DNA of 64,000 bases from contig NC_092564.1 in the NCBI RefSeq assembly GCF_037975245.1, positions 15,257,984 to 15,321,983 of the forward strand, given 5' to 3'. Origin of the DNA: Apostichopus japonicus. Its lineage: Eukaryota; Echinodermata; Holothuroidea; Aspidochirotida; Stichopodidae. How positions within the stretch are numbered: the stretch's first letter is position 1; every line of letters starts with the position of its first letter. Of the stretch, positions 37,798-52,700 are shown piece by piece. The notes beneath the pieces are model-generated. The model made no database searches. It saw only the letters and a list, made by a program, of their open reading frames with translations, and was not told the origin of the DNA. The position numbers and the translations under genes were made by a program.

Positions 37798-40700
37798 GTG
37801 AGAATTAAGCTGTCATTAGTTTCAGTTATTTTAGGGATGTATACTGTTTTGATCATGCGTTTCATTTGGGATCACCTTTGATCCTTAATGCAATATAGAA
37901 CACCAGTGTTTGTGATCCAGAGCTAGGACTGTGATCTCTTGCAGTATCAGGCCCTGATACATCAGACATTTAGGTTGGGAGGAGGGGAGAGGAGGGGACG
38001 AGGAGAGGGATGATCAGGGCCTGATCTTTTCCCTGGTCTAATCTCTTTCTTCTAACGAAAAAAAATGAGATCTCACCTCTGCACCACCTATATTCCCTAC
38101 CATATCCCCTCTAAATCTCCCTCTCCTTCTCTCTCTCCCTCTCAGTTTTTGGCTCTCCTTCTATAATAGTTGTTGTTACTATGTCTTGCCTTTTTGTTGT
38201 GCTAAGTAGTACAGTAAGAACATAAAATGGTTTCCTTAGTACCTCAATGACCTCCTCTGATAAGAGCACCTGGTTGATTCTCTGGTTATTGATAGGGCCT
38301 TGAGACGAAGCAATTGAAGACGTCAGCTAAAGGACACTCCAAAATCAAGTTGTATTGGCTCTAACATGGTGCTGTAATTAACAAGCTTTATGTACGGAAG
38401 TAATTAAAAAATGAAAAACTCTGTCAGATTGCAGGCATGAGCGAGTTTCTATTGTTTTATCTTGGTAAACAATTTTTATTTTGCCTTCATGTTGCTATAT
38501 ATCATGGAAGGCAGTTTATTGTAGCAATTATATATTAAGTTCCATTCAGGTTGGGGAAGGGATGGGGCCTGTGGGTTAGGTGGGATGTGTAATGGGCTGA
38601 AGGAGGGCTTGAAAGTATTAGAATTTAAGATACTGAAACCCATATGCTTGTTTAATCCATGTGAAATAACCAACAATAGGTGCAATTTTTTCAAAGCGAA
38701 AGGTCATCAGTACAGCTGGAAATTTTGCTAAAATTGCTCAAAGTTTTAAAAGTATCTATCAGGTGGTTCCTATCCTCAGAGATATTCCCAACATTAAAGC
38801 TGTCCATGTTAACATACATAAATGATAAATAAATTTTCCAGTGTGTTAAGAAATTGCTTGAGCAGTACTGTTGTTATATATTTTCAGTTTTGAGTACAAT
38901 TTACCATTTATATATTTGACTTCTAGCATGTATTGAGGCTGTGTTGATGACCTCTCTATAAGGCCAAAATTATCGTTTATTTTCATCCCCTCATAATCCT
39001 TCTTCCAGTTGCATGCCTAAGGACTCGATCTTGAAATGGACAGATTTCCACCATACTCTGTGTACTCCATAGCATGCAAACACAAATGAAGCAACATTGG
39101 ATGGCTTGATTAGTTGATCCTACCAGAGGGCGTGAGCTCGAAAGAAGTAGTAGCCTAGTACATACATTAGAGGTTGGTTTGGTAATACAACCAGTCTTGT
39201 TGCTTGCTTACTGCCCTGGGTCTGACATGTTTTGTTTCAATAAATATTCAATGAATCTACATATTATGTCAGGGATCTGTGTAATCACTCCAGTGCTCTC
39301 TCTAAGCTGTACATGGTCTGTGTGGTCAAGATGATGTCATACCCATTGGTCAAACAACAAACTTTGTTTGATTGTAATCTTTACTGTCTATAGACAATTA
39401 GACCAAAGATCTTTATACTATAGAGTGTCATCGTTCATGCTTTTAACATACAACTTAAAATACTTTGAAGATTCAGTGAAAACCCTAGAGCTGAGATTGC
39501 GATTGTACCCCAAGAGTTTGTTCCGTAAAGCAGAATCCATACAAATGAAGTCAACGGTGCATCTAGATGACACAGAAATCCTATAGTAATTAATGCACTC
39601 CATTCTTGCTGCCTTGACTTTAAAAAAAAAATGTTTTCCTTGTAGCTAGTCCAAAGTTAACAATTTTTTCGTAGTAGTACTGTGCCCAGGTTGAACCACT
39701 TTTTTTGTCAACTCCCATATCATAGGAGGGAGGAGAAAGTGGTGTTGTCAAGGTTTGGGGGGTGTTAGAGGGTAGAGATTGTTCCCAAAAGTGCACTGTG
39801 CTCCCCTGGTTGCCCCTTCCCCAAATGTAATTTGCAATGTCTAAAGAAAATTTATGCAGGGAGATGTATACGACTCTTTGTCTTCTACTGACTATTATTT
39901 ACTTGTGTCTACCTCCAAAATTAATTTGAAGCTGATATCAATATCTGTCCTGGAAACGATGAAAACTGCAAAGCTTCAGGGGACATCGTCCCATTGATCC
40001 CCACCAGAGATTCTATACGATAGCAGACACCGGGTAGACCAGACACCAATATGGCTTTGTGCTCTTGCATTTCTTGCATTCTGTGTCATCTCCCCCCCCC
40101 CCCCTTTTTCAAATATGTGCCCTCCACTTTGAAATGTCTGTGCTCGAGTCGCCACCGCCATAGATGTATTGAACAGAGACAAAGGAAACTGAATGCATTC
40201 TTGCAGTAGTCCTTTATGCCTTCAATAGAAGTCTAAGATTAAATAAACTCTAGATGGTCAGGTTTAGATGATGTCACAAGTTTCTTCAATAAACATGTGG
40301 TTTATTGTAACTGTTTGATATAGTGACCATTATGTGGTTAGTGCTTTTGAGATGGTTTGTGGTCAAATTAAGGACAGGAAGTTGTTTTGCTTGCTTTGTC
40401 TGTAATTTGTGTCTTCAGGGACTTCACTACTCTCACAATTTTGTGGCATGGTCCACTCGAAACCAGGAAAATCTTAGAGCTAATTTCACAATTTTTTCTG
40501 TCAGTGTTGTAAGTTCTGTGTAGTAAGTTTGGAAGTGGAAATTATATATATCGTTGAAGTGACGTGCAGGTTATTGCCACTATCATATCAATATAGGATG
40601 TTGAGATTTTCGAAAACTAGATCTGATACATCTGGTATCGTGTTAAAAGCAGTAGATAAAAAAGTAAGCAGGCTGATGTTTTAGTCTTATTTAAAACTTA

Positions 40701-43700
40701 TTAACTTTGAGGTAAATTCTTGATGCTAAAATAATCTAGGTCGTTGACTTATCCTGATCAGTTTAATGTCTTGTTTTGAGAAAGAGTAGATTTGGTAACA
40801 TAACAGAACGGAGAAAGCGGATGAGAAGAATTTTAAAAATAACTTTTACAACTTCTCTGCAATTGTTCAATCTACATATCCTTAAGTGTTTTGATTGATT
40901 TCAGCTCTGTTGCTGTGAAATTTACCCTGGTTAGTACCCCACGTTTATGGGAGATAAGTCACTGCATTTGAAATGGTAATCTACTTAGTTCCATAATGAT
41001 AATAGATTCAACTTCTAATCCTTCTATTTTCCTACATAATCAAATTGTGTCTCTAGAGGGCAGCCATTGAGCACAGATAAAGCGGGCCTCTTTATCGGCC
41101 TGTTTGGTATTGAATTCAAAAAGGTTCTAAATGGTTACTTTTATTTCTCACCCTAGCAAGAGGAATCAGGATATTAAAATCTAGACATGAAAACCTTTCA
41201 AAAGTAGCCATTTTTGTTTTTTATTGAGTTCAATGCTTTGAACAGATTTTCAGTTAATTGTACAAAAGGCTACTGTAGGACCTTTGTTTAAAAAATAGAA
41301 GAAGAAGAAGAAGAGGTAAAAGGGGAAAAAAAAAATTGACAAGTACAGGTAATCTTGTATTGGTTTTGACAACTGTTAAGAGTTTTGGCAAGTGCTGTTT
41401 TAAGCTTCCGTTAAAGCGATGTAGTGAAAGTTTCAAACATTACACAGATTACAGTCATCACACATGTGTTGTCCTTTTTTTTTAACTCTATTTGTTTAGG
41501 TTTTGGTTTTCAAGTATTTAATGTACCACACTGTAACATGTAGTTTTGTCCACATCTATGGTATGATCGGTATTTTTGTAGCTCAGACAAAATTGATTAA
41601 AGCCGTCCAGCTTCAGAAATTACTTGTAGCAAGCTCTCTATCACTTTCCATTAGAGGTTTGTTAATTCTGCCATCTCAACCTGGTTATTATTAAGGATGC
41701 AGATGGAAATAGTTTGTCAGTGAGTTGTTGCACAAGTTTGTAATTATCCCAAACTAGGCAAGGGCCGGGGGGGGGGGGGGGGGTTAACTCGATATACTAA
41801 TATACTATATACTGCTTTAAGATACAGCAAGGAGCTGCTATTAGAACTCCCTGGGTATCAGTTTATGATCATGTTAGGAAACAACTTATTATTTCAAGAG
41901 ACATGAACATAATTAACAGGATTAAAAAATGAGCAATATGGGGAAACAATGTGTTCACTTAATTGGCTATGTTGGCTATGTACTATAACTCCTATACTTG
42001 TGGTTTTTAATTTGTCCATGCCCTGACTTTCAAGTGGACTATCCATCTGGCAATCTTGACTTAATACTGCTTGCACAAAGAAGCATTGATCAACGGATGC
42101 CACCACTTCACCGTGGGGTATCTGTGTTTTTAATACAGTACAGGAGAAAAGAAGTAAAAGTTTTATTTGAGTTCAGGGAACGTATATATATATTGCAGTC
42201 ACCATCAAATAGCTTGTTTGGTATGTATGTACTAGAAGATGGGACCTCACTTAAAGGCTCTATGTAGGTAAATTGCGGAGGTACACGATTATTTATGAAC
42301 ACTTGATGAAGGGTGCCTTTTAAAGAATTAGGCCAAATATACTTTCTAATAAGAACTGGTATTGTCTCATTTAGGTAGAAGGATTAGAAGACACAGGCTT
42401 GAATTGCCAGGAGGCAGCTATTTTGCTTCATTCCCATAATTGCATGAGAGGTCTACTTCAGGTAGTAAACAGCCAACCACTTAATCTCATGTAAACCAAG
42501 TGTAAAATCCCTGCAGAGTAGATAAGCTGATTCTACCATCTTTTGGTTTAGTGGTAATTTACTGTAATGGTTTACCTGCTGTAGAAAGTAGGCTATTGTG
42601 GGTTTTCGAAGAAGCCCTGGAAATTTCAAAAAGAAAAAAAAGATTTTTAAGAAATCTACCACCACTATTTGTACAGGGGCTTGAAAGGTAGATGATGCAT
42701 AGATGATGATGTCATAGCTGCATGTCATTAATGACTTTGTTGATGTAGGCTGGTCTAGCCCACCACACATTAATGCTGGTGTAATTCTTGAGCTGTCATG
42801 ATATCATGCTGTTGATTGATCTCCCCTCATCACCCTGAATACCAAACAAAGACCAGAGAAATAACTCAGTACATGAGCAGAGAGGCAGAGGAGAGGTGAA
42901 TGACCCACAAATGGCAATGAACCTGCATGGACATGACAGAACACGCTGGTAACTGGTTTCAGGTACTGCCTTGCTCATACCATGGAGAAACAAAAGACAC
43001 TGTCACTAAGACGAGACATGGTTATGAATCAATATTAAGAACTGAGCTCACCAATGAAGGTTTTATGGGGAGGGAGAATGGGGGTCCATGGGAGAAGAAT
43101 GGGGGAAAGAACCCTCTTCACTGAAAGAAGTGATTAGGCAAATCGCCACCTGACCCTTGTCTTTTTGATGTACTTGAAGGCAGGCATTTTCCTTTCTGCC
43201 ATTCATGTTTGCAGATCTTGGTCTTAAAATGATTCCCAATAGCCACAGCCAAACTTTGTACAGATTGTAGTTCAAAGTAGTTTCCAGCAGGTACCCATTT
43301 AGTGTGCTGTAAAAAACTTGTGTAGTTCATTGCTCAGAAATATAATGTTCCACAACACACAGTTATTTGCACTGATTTGTTTGTACTTATTATAAAGTGA
43401 TCTTAATGTGAACATATGACTCATTTACACTACTGGAATTTCTTTCCTCTGAAGGAATGTTTGTTTCTGTGCATGTTCTGTGAAAGAGAGGAGGAAAGGA
43501 GGGGGAAAAGAACTGATTTTTTCTTTCCATTCAAAGTGCCGAATTTTAACCTTGAATTACCTGGAATAGTTGTAAACTTTGTGATTATTTACTGACAATA
43601 CCAGTTGAGGTGATCAATTGGAAGCATATCTGTCTGGCATAAAGGTTCATGGTTGGATGGGCTCAGGTCGGGATCTGTAAAAGAAAAAAAAAAAGAAAAG

Positions 43701-46700
43701 AAAAGAAAAAAAAAGGGAAATAAGAAACCGTCAGGTAAAGTTAATTCATACCCTAAAATATCTTCCCCACTTTAGTTCTTTTACTGCTGTTTTCATCTAC
43801 TTTTATTCCCAGTCAGTTTGTGTTTATTTTACAAAGTCTCAGAATTATGGTGGTGAGGTGTCACATCACATTGGATTAGAAACCCAAATTATACTTTACC
43901 TGCCTTCCTTCCACTTGATTAAACTAGTCAAATTTACTCTTAAAATTTTACCCACTTAACCAATTTGACAAGTTGACCTGTTTCTATTTTCAACTTTAGT
44001 ATTCTGCGAAGTTTAAATTTGTACATCACACCTTTTCCAGATGTGGATTGAATGGAACAATGAAGATGTACTAAATGTATATTTTTAGGGGAATTACTGC
44101 TGACCAATTCTTAAATAGTTCAAGGAGGTATAAGACACGCTTGTTGTCATGAAGTTGAATAACTACTGTATCAGAGAGTGAAAGAGAGAGAGCAGGAGGA
44201 GGTGTGTGGAGCCAGAAGCTTGAAATGGAAAAGGGTGGGATAGGGGGAGGCATATAGTTTATGGTACAAGCATAGCATAGAAAGACTTAAATGTCTTGCT
44301 TGTAACATAAAGAGCAATATCAAATTATACTAGAAAACAGAAGATAGATCTCTTTTGGGTAACATGTACCACATCATTAAAACTTGTCACCGCAACTTCC
44401 TGCTCTGGTAAGAGAGGGAGGGGTAATTTTGGATGGCCTTTACATGAGTCACTTTCCCAGTTTTCCCCAAACATTTCCAAATTTGGGCAACAACTCTGTC
44501 TATTACCTAAAGATTGATGTTTTTACAGGTGCTGTAAAATTGATTGTGCCTTACTTACTTGTTAGCACTCCCCAAACTGAGTCAACTGTTGGTTGACCAA
44601 TGTGGTTCCCTGAGCATATATATTATATGTATATAATTCTCTGGCAACTTCTAGCAGATATAATGAATCATTTTATAACTTGCAGGTGAGAGGTTTACAG
44701 TGGACGAGGATGGTGATTCTCACAGCTCATTTTGAAGCCAACAGTTCAGCAGTAACATGTGGTCATGTGGTTGGTCTGTGAGCAGTTGTTTATTAATATA
44801 TTGATGATGTATCTTCAGAAGGGTGGTCTCTTTGCTTCATAGATAATGATAGATCTGCATGACTCAGCTTAAATTAAAAACTGAACATGACATTTAAGTG
44901 TTTTTGTAAGGTGAGTGGTTGAAAAGTTGAACATGTATACATATAAATCAGTCATACCATCAAAACAAAGTCAGAATACAAGGAGGAAAATACAACCTGG
45001 GCTAGGTATGCATGTATTCCCCCTCTCCCCCCCTCCCCTAGAAAATAGTGTTTCGCTCCCCTCTCCCTGTCCCAGTGCTATCACCACACATTGCCAACCC
45101 TCTCTTCCCTCCACTATGAGGTCTTCTCGATACCAATGCAGGTTACTTGAAAACTATTTGCAAGTAGAAATAATACCCTGTTTGAACCTTCACCGTGGAG
45201 ACGTGACCCTTTGTGTAGACTGTAGGTTGGGATAAAAACTAAAGTGTGCATACAATTCCTCAGGTATTTGAGTGTGGGCGGGACGGAGCAAACTCCTTTT
45301 AATTTCTTTAATACAACTGAAAAATATTGATTGAAATCCTTTTTCTCAATCCAAATTTTGCAAATTTTGATTATTTTACATTTCTGAAGTTAATCCGAAG
45401 TACAAGACCTTTCTTCGTAGCCGTGTTAAAACAAGATCCATATCTTTTTCTCTTTAGATTTGAGGAAGCTCGCCGCTTTCTGAAGAAAGACACATGACCT
45501 ACTTTTACTTTGACTCTTTATTTCAACTTAAATTATATCTTACTTAAGACTAGAAGGAAAATCTTATTTTGTTAGTTTTTATCCATGGTTCCTCTGTTGC
45601 TTTATTTTCCTTGAGATGGATAAGATTGCTGTAACAATTGATAAAAAAGTTTTAAGAAAAGAGAGCCGACTGGATTCCGCTATGACACAGGCGCCCATAT
45701 TACAGTGTCGAGTTTCCTATAGATCTGAGAGGGGACGTGATTGCCAAGGGGTGTGCTTACTCTGATTTGTCTACAAGTCAAACACCTGTCAATGCTCAAC
45801 AACAAAATAAGCAAAAGAAAAACCCTCTAAATGCCATCACATTTCTCATTTTCTAGGGATCTGCATCTGTATCTGGGTGACCAGAACAGCAGTCTGGGTA
45901 GCCTGCAGGGTGACATTAGAGTAAGATTGTTAAGGGTTGGTTTTGATTTTAAAGAGAGAGAATCTGTAAACATTATTTCCCCTAAGACTTGCTCAGAAGC
46001 CCATCATTGTCTCTAGTATTGGTGTTGATTGGAAGTGTTCCAGCTGATGCAAGGTAATCGTAACGTCAAACGTGTTTATCGAGTGGATTCAGGGTTAGTT
46101 ACTTTGAGTGCCATTGTTTTCATGTGAAATTGTAGAGGTATTGAAGTTTGGACATTTTGATTTTTTTATAAAATAGGAGGCTAATGTTATGTTCATTTTT
46201 TGTGTGGAAAAAGTCATCCTTTGAAGGATAAATCCAGGCGTAAAATTATATTTTAAATTTTGTTGACCGTTAGAAAACACTTCAGGTTGTTATTACATTA
46301 CTTTCTTTTAATTTTTGTGAAATGACCCTTTAAACATCTTTGGGTCTTCAATGAAAGTGGCTGGACTACAGTTAAAACACAGGGACCATTAGGTCTGTTC
46401 CTCAGCCAGAAAATCTCTGGGAAAATACAAGACTTTTACGACCTCAAATAACATTTATGCCTGCACTGAGGAGACAATGTCATCATCAATGGAGCGAGCC
46501 TCAAATGAGCATTCCTGAGTTTTTAGCTTATTTTAAAGATGAGTATCTAGAAAAATTTGAACAGCTATATAAACATTACCACTCACTAAATTTCGTTCTT
46601 TCCCCCACCCCTTCCCCCCCACCCCCTTGGTCTATAACATATCCTAGACTAAATAATTCTGCCTAAAGTCACCCTCTCATTGTTTGCTGTGTGATGTACA

Positions 46701-49700
46701 TGCAGTGCCATACACTGTGTTATAAATGGGCAGTTTCGTATAGTCCAGCATACAGTTGGCAGCGATCCCTTTAACAGTTGCGCCAATGTTATTTTCAGGT
46801 TACTACCTCCTGGAGCACTCCTGAGCAACGTTTATACCCAAGATGATGAAAGCCAGTTTTGCCTCGTTCATTTTTGCTCAGCAAATGAAATTACACCACC
46901 AGTATATCTAAGCTAGTATCGGTCAGTTCAGTTCGAAGTAGGTTAAGAAGAGGCTCTGATCCAGCTGGCTACAATTGTCCACTTTATTATCAACAAAGGT
47001 GCCCAAGGTGTTAGAAATCTGTGCATCAATTTGATTATTTATTTTATTTATTGAGGGGCAAATATTTCAACAATGCCCGCAAAAAGTAGGTCCATGTCAT
47101 ACCTCCATATATATTGCCCCCTCGGTGGCTACTATAAGGCAAATATCATCTGAAATGAAAATTATCCGGATTGTGGAATAGAGGAACAATTTCATCATGT
47201 AACACTTTTCATTTCATAATTGGTTCCCCTCGAATCTTCTCGACCTAAACGTCCATGATCTTACTTATACAAAATTGTGACTTCTACACTTATCTCATCA
47301 GTAGGCCTAAGCGAACCTTAACTAGTTTGTTTGCATATTCTCAAATGAAAGATCATGTAGAAGATATCAAACCTGCTACATTTCAAGTGGTTATTAAAGT
47401 TGAACATCAAAATGTGATAAACTTAAAGACAGATAATATAATTTCCTCCAGATTTTTCCAATATACAATGTGAGTTTATAATCTGTGAATAGCATGAAGT
47501 GACATGTACATTACCCACTCGTAACAACTTTTTTGTCAGATGTTATCTTAAGGCACATTTCTACATCTAAGTATCAAAGAACAATCTTTCCCTTTGCATA
47601 CTTTAATGCATAATCTTTGTGAAATTGTGTTTAGAGTTAAGTATTTTAATTTTGCTATCAAATTGCTAAACAAAATAAAAAAAAATTAAATCCATTCCCT
47701 GTACTTCTGTCCATCTTGTTTGTAAATTCATTTTTTATATATATTGTATCAATAAAATTCAACTAATTGATTGTTTAATTGCTTTCAGTTGTCAGTGCTT
47801 CAAAACAGAAATTCTGCTGATGTAAGGATTTGGGATTTGCCCTTGCCATCCCATTGTATAAGTTCACACGTTTGAGGATGCACCACAAAATTTTACGTCC
47901 CCTGAAGGAGATTTCATTCCAATTGATTTGTCTTGATGTTTTGTTTACGTACAATGCATCTTTAAGACCATTTACCAGTCCTGAGATTCCTAAAAATTCA
48001 GTTTTTTTTTTCTCCAAATGGCACCTGCCCAAAACTGGTTAAATAATATGTGCCGTAGGGTAACTTTTGTCCAAGAATTTTTTTCTTTCTGCCAAGTCAG
48101 ACAAAATTTTATCTGTAAAGATTGTTTTTTCAAGGTTTTTTTTTATTCATCCTTTCATTTCTATTGAGGAAAGTTACCAATTAGTAGGAAAATATGGAGT
48201 GATTTTTATTGACATAAGTGTGAAGTTTTCAAAGAGAAGCTAAGACCAGAAGGTCAGAGGTATAAATATATGTCGTATGAAGAACCCTACAGGCACAAGT
48301 GTATCATCATGAGAACTGTGAAAATGCATTTGATTGACGTAACTAGCAAGTTAACAAATTTGTGCCTGTCGGAGATTTTGCGAGTGAACAGTTCACCGTT
48401 CTTTTTTTTTCACTTTGAAAGTTCATATTTAGCAACTTATTTGATGGTGTGCATTGCTGTAAAATATTTGTGAGAAATCTTTTGTTCGATAGCATCTAGC
48501 AGAATGCAATCTCAGCCCTCAATTGTACCATTTATTCAGTTCAATAGTGACAGGGAGATGGCGGAAGAGGGGGGGGGAGGGGGAGGGGGAGGATGAGGAA
48601 GATCCCCTGCCTGCTAAGTATGTCTTCTCTTACGTGGTTAACAAAGCCATTTGCAAGGGTACCCCGTACTCAACCCAGCAGGCTTCATCGTGTCCACCTT
48701 CCTGTTCTTCTTGGATAGCTTCTACAAATTAACTTGTGACACACATGGTGTATTCCAGTACACCTTTCCTTTATAGGTTGACATGCCTTGATCCCTGAAA
48801 CTGAGGGGTCAAGTTATCAAGTGAGTGTTAAAATTGGTGAAAGTTATCACTTACCTGTGAGTGATACAGGTAACAGGTATCACACGTTGATAGCAAGAGC
48901 GTGATGTAGAATAGAGAGCATATATATGATAATAATAATGCCAGTAATGAAAGGAAGAACTGACAAAAGGTCCCATAATCTTCTATACTCTCATCAGATC
49001 GGCATCAAATAAAGCCCGACTTTGATCGTGTCTGATTTCACATGAACTCTCCAAATGAAATGTGTTTGTAGAGGCTAACAATGTTTGGAGGAAAGAAAGG
49101 CTTTTAGGATTAGGAATGGCTCACAGCATAAAAGCTGTAAGAAAGCTGTTAAGACTGGTGTCATTTTTGTCACAATGCTAGAGCAATGCATAGGCCTACA
49201 GGCTACAGGTAATAGATATGTTGGTATGGATATGGATATTTGATGGACAAATTTGACCAAACTCACAGAGCATATTACTCAAAATTAGATTGCAAATGAT
49301 GAAACTATTTGCAAGGTGTCTCCAAAAACAAAGCTTAATGAGAGTATACAAATTAATACATTCCAGTTGATTCTCAACATTTGATGGTTATAATAATCAC
49401 AGCAAATCTAAACAATTCCAACATTTTTGACTTATTAGTAATTCATTATTGTCACCAATAGAATAGCACTGCCTTAAAGGTCATCAGTACTAACCACAAA
49501 TTTTAGCCTGTTAAAAATTGCTAAAAATTCTTCAAAAGTACAAATTTCCTTGCGGTTCTGAGTCATATATACTTTGAGGATTATTCACTTAGACAATTTA
49601 ATGTCTCAATGAGGCAAAGTAATTTGAGGGTGGCAGTAAAAGTGCTTGTTGATATCTGAGAATTAGTGACCATAAATTGACTTTTTAGCAAATGTTTTTG

Positions 49701-52700
49701 CTATCTAAGTCTAATATTAATATCTTTTTATATTTCCAAGTTTTCATGCTTGAAGATTTTCCTATCTCCTTTTGCACCTTCACTGAATCTATATTTTGTA
49801 TAGGTATCGTTTTGCCATATTCCTCGATTGTAGTTTGCAAGTTGGCCATGTGTAAGCTGATTTCTTGAAGTTTTATATTTTTCTTTTCTTTCTATTCACA
49901 CAGATTTAAAAAGACATGGTCTAGGGGAATATAGTAGACCAGATACCACAGACTATTCGCAGATAGTGATCGATGAAGAAAATAACCAAATTATCGTGGG
50001 TGCAAAGTAAGTACAGCACAAGAGCTAGGGAGGGTGTGGAGGAAGGGGTGGAGGAGGTGGCAGAGAGGGAAGAATAATGGGTTTTAGCTGATGCCTTCCT
50101 GTTATCTTCCTTTCTCTTCCCATCAGTTTGTTCCACATCATGAAATGTGGTCGTGGTAGAAGGGTGTATAAGTGCATAGTATGTGAGGGAGGGGATATAA
50201 TGGGGGAGGGGGAGGGGAGTTCTGTATCGATGTCTTCTCAAAATCTCCCTATTCGCTTTGCTTCCTCACTCAACTGTCTGCTCACAACTCCCTCTATTGA
50301 GTCTAGAGTAATATGGGAACCTTTTGAGACATACCTGCCATGATGACTGGGCATCCTACAGGCTTCTCATCTTCCAACTAAGTGTGCAGTTGTGTGCTCT
50401 ATTAAAGAGCTGTTAAGATCTTCATGTATCTTGGCTGTTCACAACCATTCTTCCGTATTTTGCGACTTAAAAAGTCAGAAATTCAGGAGAGAACTGCCCG
50501 TCAGCCTCCCGATAAGTATCATTTCCTTTTTTGGGTATGTCCATATCAAGTGGTTTTCCCACTTTATTGCACAGTATACTATTGTATGTGTTGTGTGGAG
50601 ACAGGTAAGTATGTTGATCTTAATTACCAAATCTGGTAAGTTCTGGAAGTGCTCTGCCCAAAAACCACCTTATTCTTTATCAGTACATTTAAGTGGAAAT
50701 GTGGTGGCAAGCAGTGGCGGAGCATCCATACAGTCAGGGGGGGGGGGGTGGATGCCCCCCCTGACGAACTCAAATGGACTGCTGGCGCTCTTTTCAGCTC
50801 TTTACCACTTTTTACTTATTCGCGATTATTGACTTTTTTATTGCGCTCTTATCTACCTATTGACATTTGTCACATTTTGTTGGTGTAATTTGGCGATGAC
50901 ACCTATTTATTCTTCGTTTATCTGCAAATTAGCTAGGCCCGGAAAGGGTCATTTCCGGCGATCTAGGGAGTATCTTTACTCAATAAATTTCTGTACGCTA
51001 CGCGCCAACCTGTGGTGGCTCTCCGCTTAGATAGTGTCAAAAGCGCCCCTACAGACTATTCTCGCTCCTGACCAATACCCCTAGCTCCGCCACTGGTGGC
51101 AAGAATGTATGCTTCTAAACGTATATGACCTTGTCGTCAGTCTCCAATTGTGCAAGGGATTACCATTAGTCTACTGCACAGTACAGTGTTGAAAAATGTT
51201 GGTATATTAAATGTTGGAAGGTTGGCAACAAAAGCCTTCATACTCGTCAAGGCCTGACCAGAGATATTTTATGACAAGCCCCTTTCCCAGAACATTCTTA
51301 ACATAATTAACATCCTTCGATAAACTAATTGAATTTATTTGCTTTATATATTTTCGTCTCAGTCCATTGTATTCCTCTTCCTATTTTCACAACTTTTGCG
51401 ACTGTTACAAAGCTTTCAAACTTGCCAAAACAGTTGTTAACTTATTACAAAAATTCAAAGAGTATAAAACTGATATTCTACCTGCCTTTTATATGGCCTT
51501 AAGGCATTTCTTAAAGAGTACAGTTGTGAGATTTGCTTAACCTTGACTGGTGTAGTATCAAAGAACTTTGACATTTACACTCAATGACACACCTTTTTTT
51601 CACCTACTAAATGCAATCAGTGCACTAAACAGAGAAAACAATACCGGAAAGAGTTGACTTCGTGTTTTAGCAAATGCTTGGAGTAGATGAAAATATGATG
51701 CCTTGTAGCGGCTAGACATCTGTATGGCAAGGAGGAAAGAAACTTCAACTTTCAGAAAGTTGGTTCTAGTCATCTGCAGTCAGGGATTGTAGGGTGTCAG
51801 ATGCACAGAGTTACCATTTTCAAACCTTTCTATCAACAAAAGATGTAGATAAATTCGGATTGCAAGAAGCTGTCCGTTTATAAAATATACTCCACAAGCA
51901 ATAACTTGAAGAGTAGCTAAAAATAGTGCTATGGCCCTTTATTTGATGTGATTTAGCATCATCTTAAAAATACAGTATCTGTTTACCAAAACAGAATTTG
52001 TTTGGGTTTGATTTAAAGCAACATTTTGCCTTCACATCTATAGAAGTGACAACTTAGTGCATATTGCTATTTGATCTACTGTATAGCAAAGTTAGAGTGC
52101 ATGTAGGTTGCTGTTAAATCATACACATACCTCACACAGTAACTTAAATATATATTGCATGCTTGATGTATTCCTTGTCAACCAAAGCATTAACTATCTC
52201 CAATAAACCGCAAAACTGCAAATATGCGATGGTTTTACAAAGATTTAATCTTGCTTATGCAAGCCACAGGGCCTGTAGAAAGCAGGTTCTGTAGTTTATT
52301 TATTTGCTTGCTTATACACGTATCATGTAATTTGCCATTACTGTACATGCAGCTTTTCCTATTGGTGTTTCATTAGTGGTGACTTTGATAAAAAAAAAAA
52401 AAAATTTTTGTTTGGTTCAGAAATATCTGTGTGAGATTAAATAAAAAATAAAACCCCGAAAAAAAAAATTCTAAACAAGTTTGCCTAAGGGCAAGTTCTT
52501 CTATAGCTACAACAAACAAACAAAATAGTACACTTTGGTATCTAGAGAAGTGCTTTTGTACAAAGACTTTTACAATATCTGTGGTCAACCTGTCTTCCAC
52601 AGACAGGTACAACTGCACACGTTCACATTTTGGTAGAGGTTGAAGGTATGTGGGATGGGGCAGGGGGTTGTTGGTGAGGGTGTTGGGAGAGTGTGTCAGG

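Larger units (their letters stand above)
37798..49903 (+). other. Semaphorin intron 1 (about 12.1 kb)
   Basis: GTGAGA donor and CTATTCACACAG acceptor. The intron holds simple repeats (GAAGAAG near 41299, A/G-rich 43680-43722, poly-G 41767-41783), a dispersed repeat pair (about 38699-38770 and 49476-49560 share AAAGGTCATCAGTAC and TTGCTAAAA), and no nested gene I could support. ORFs up to about 106 codons (for example 42453-42770 and 44915-45235) lack family motifs. Confidence 0.75.

Noticed and set aside
47600-47760. AATAAA-containing AT-rich stretch as a gene 3' end
   Set aside because: AATAAA near 47752 is expected by chance in AT-rich DNA and no upstream coding exon supports it.
49921-50241. 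106-codon minus-strand ORF overlapping semaphorin exon 2
   Set aside because: It is a shadow on the opposite strand of a real exon and G-rich intron sequence; it has no motif.
50392-50832. 146-codon + strand ORF
   Set aside because: It crosses the end of a fold-back repeat and runs into the hAT-like MITE (its poly-Gly stretch is the G run), with no recognisable domain.
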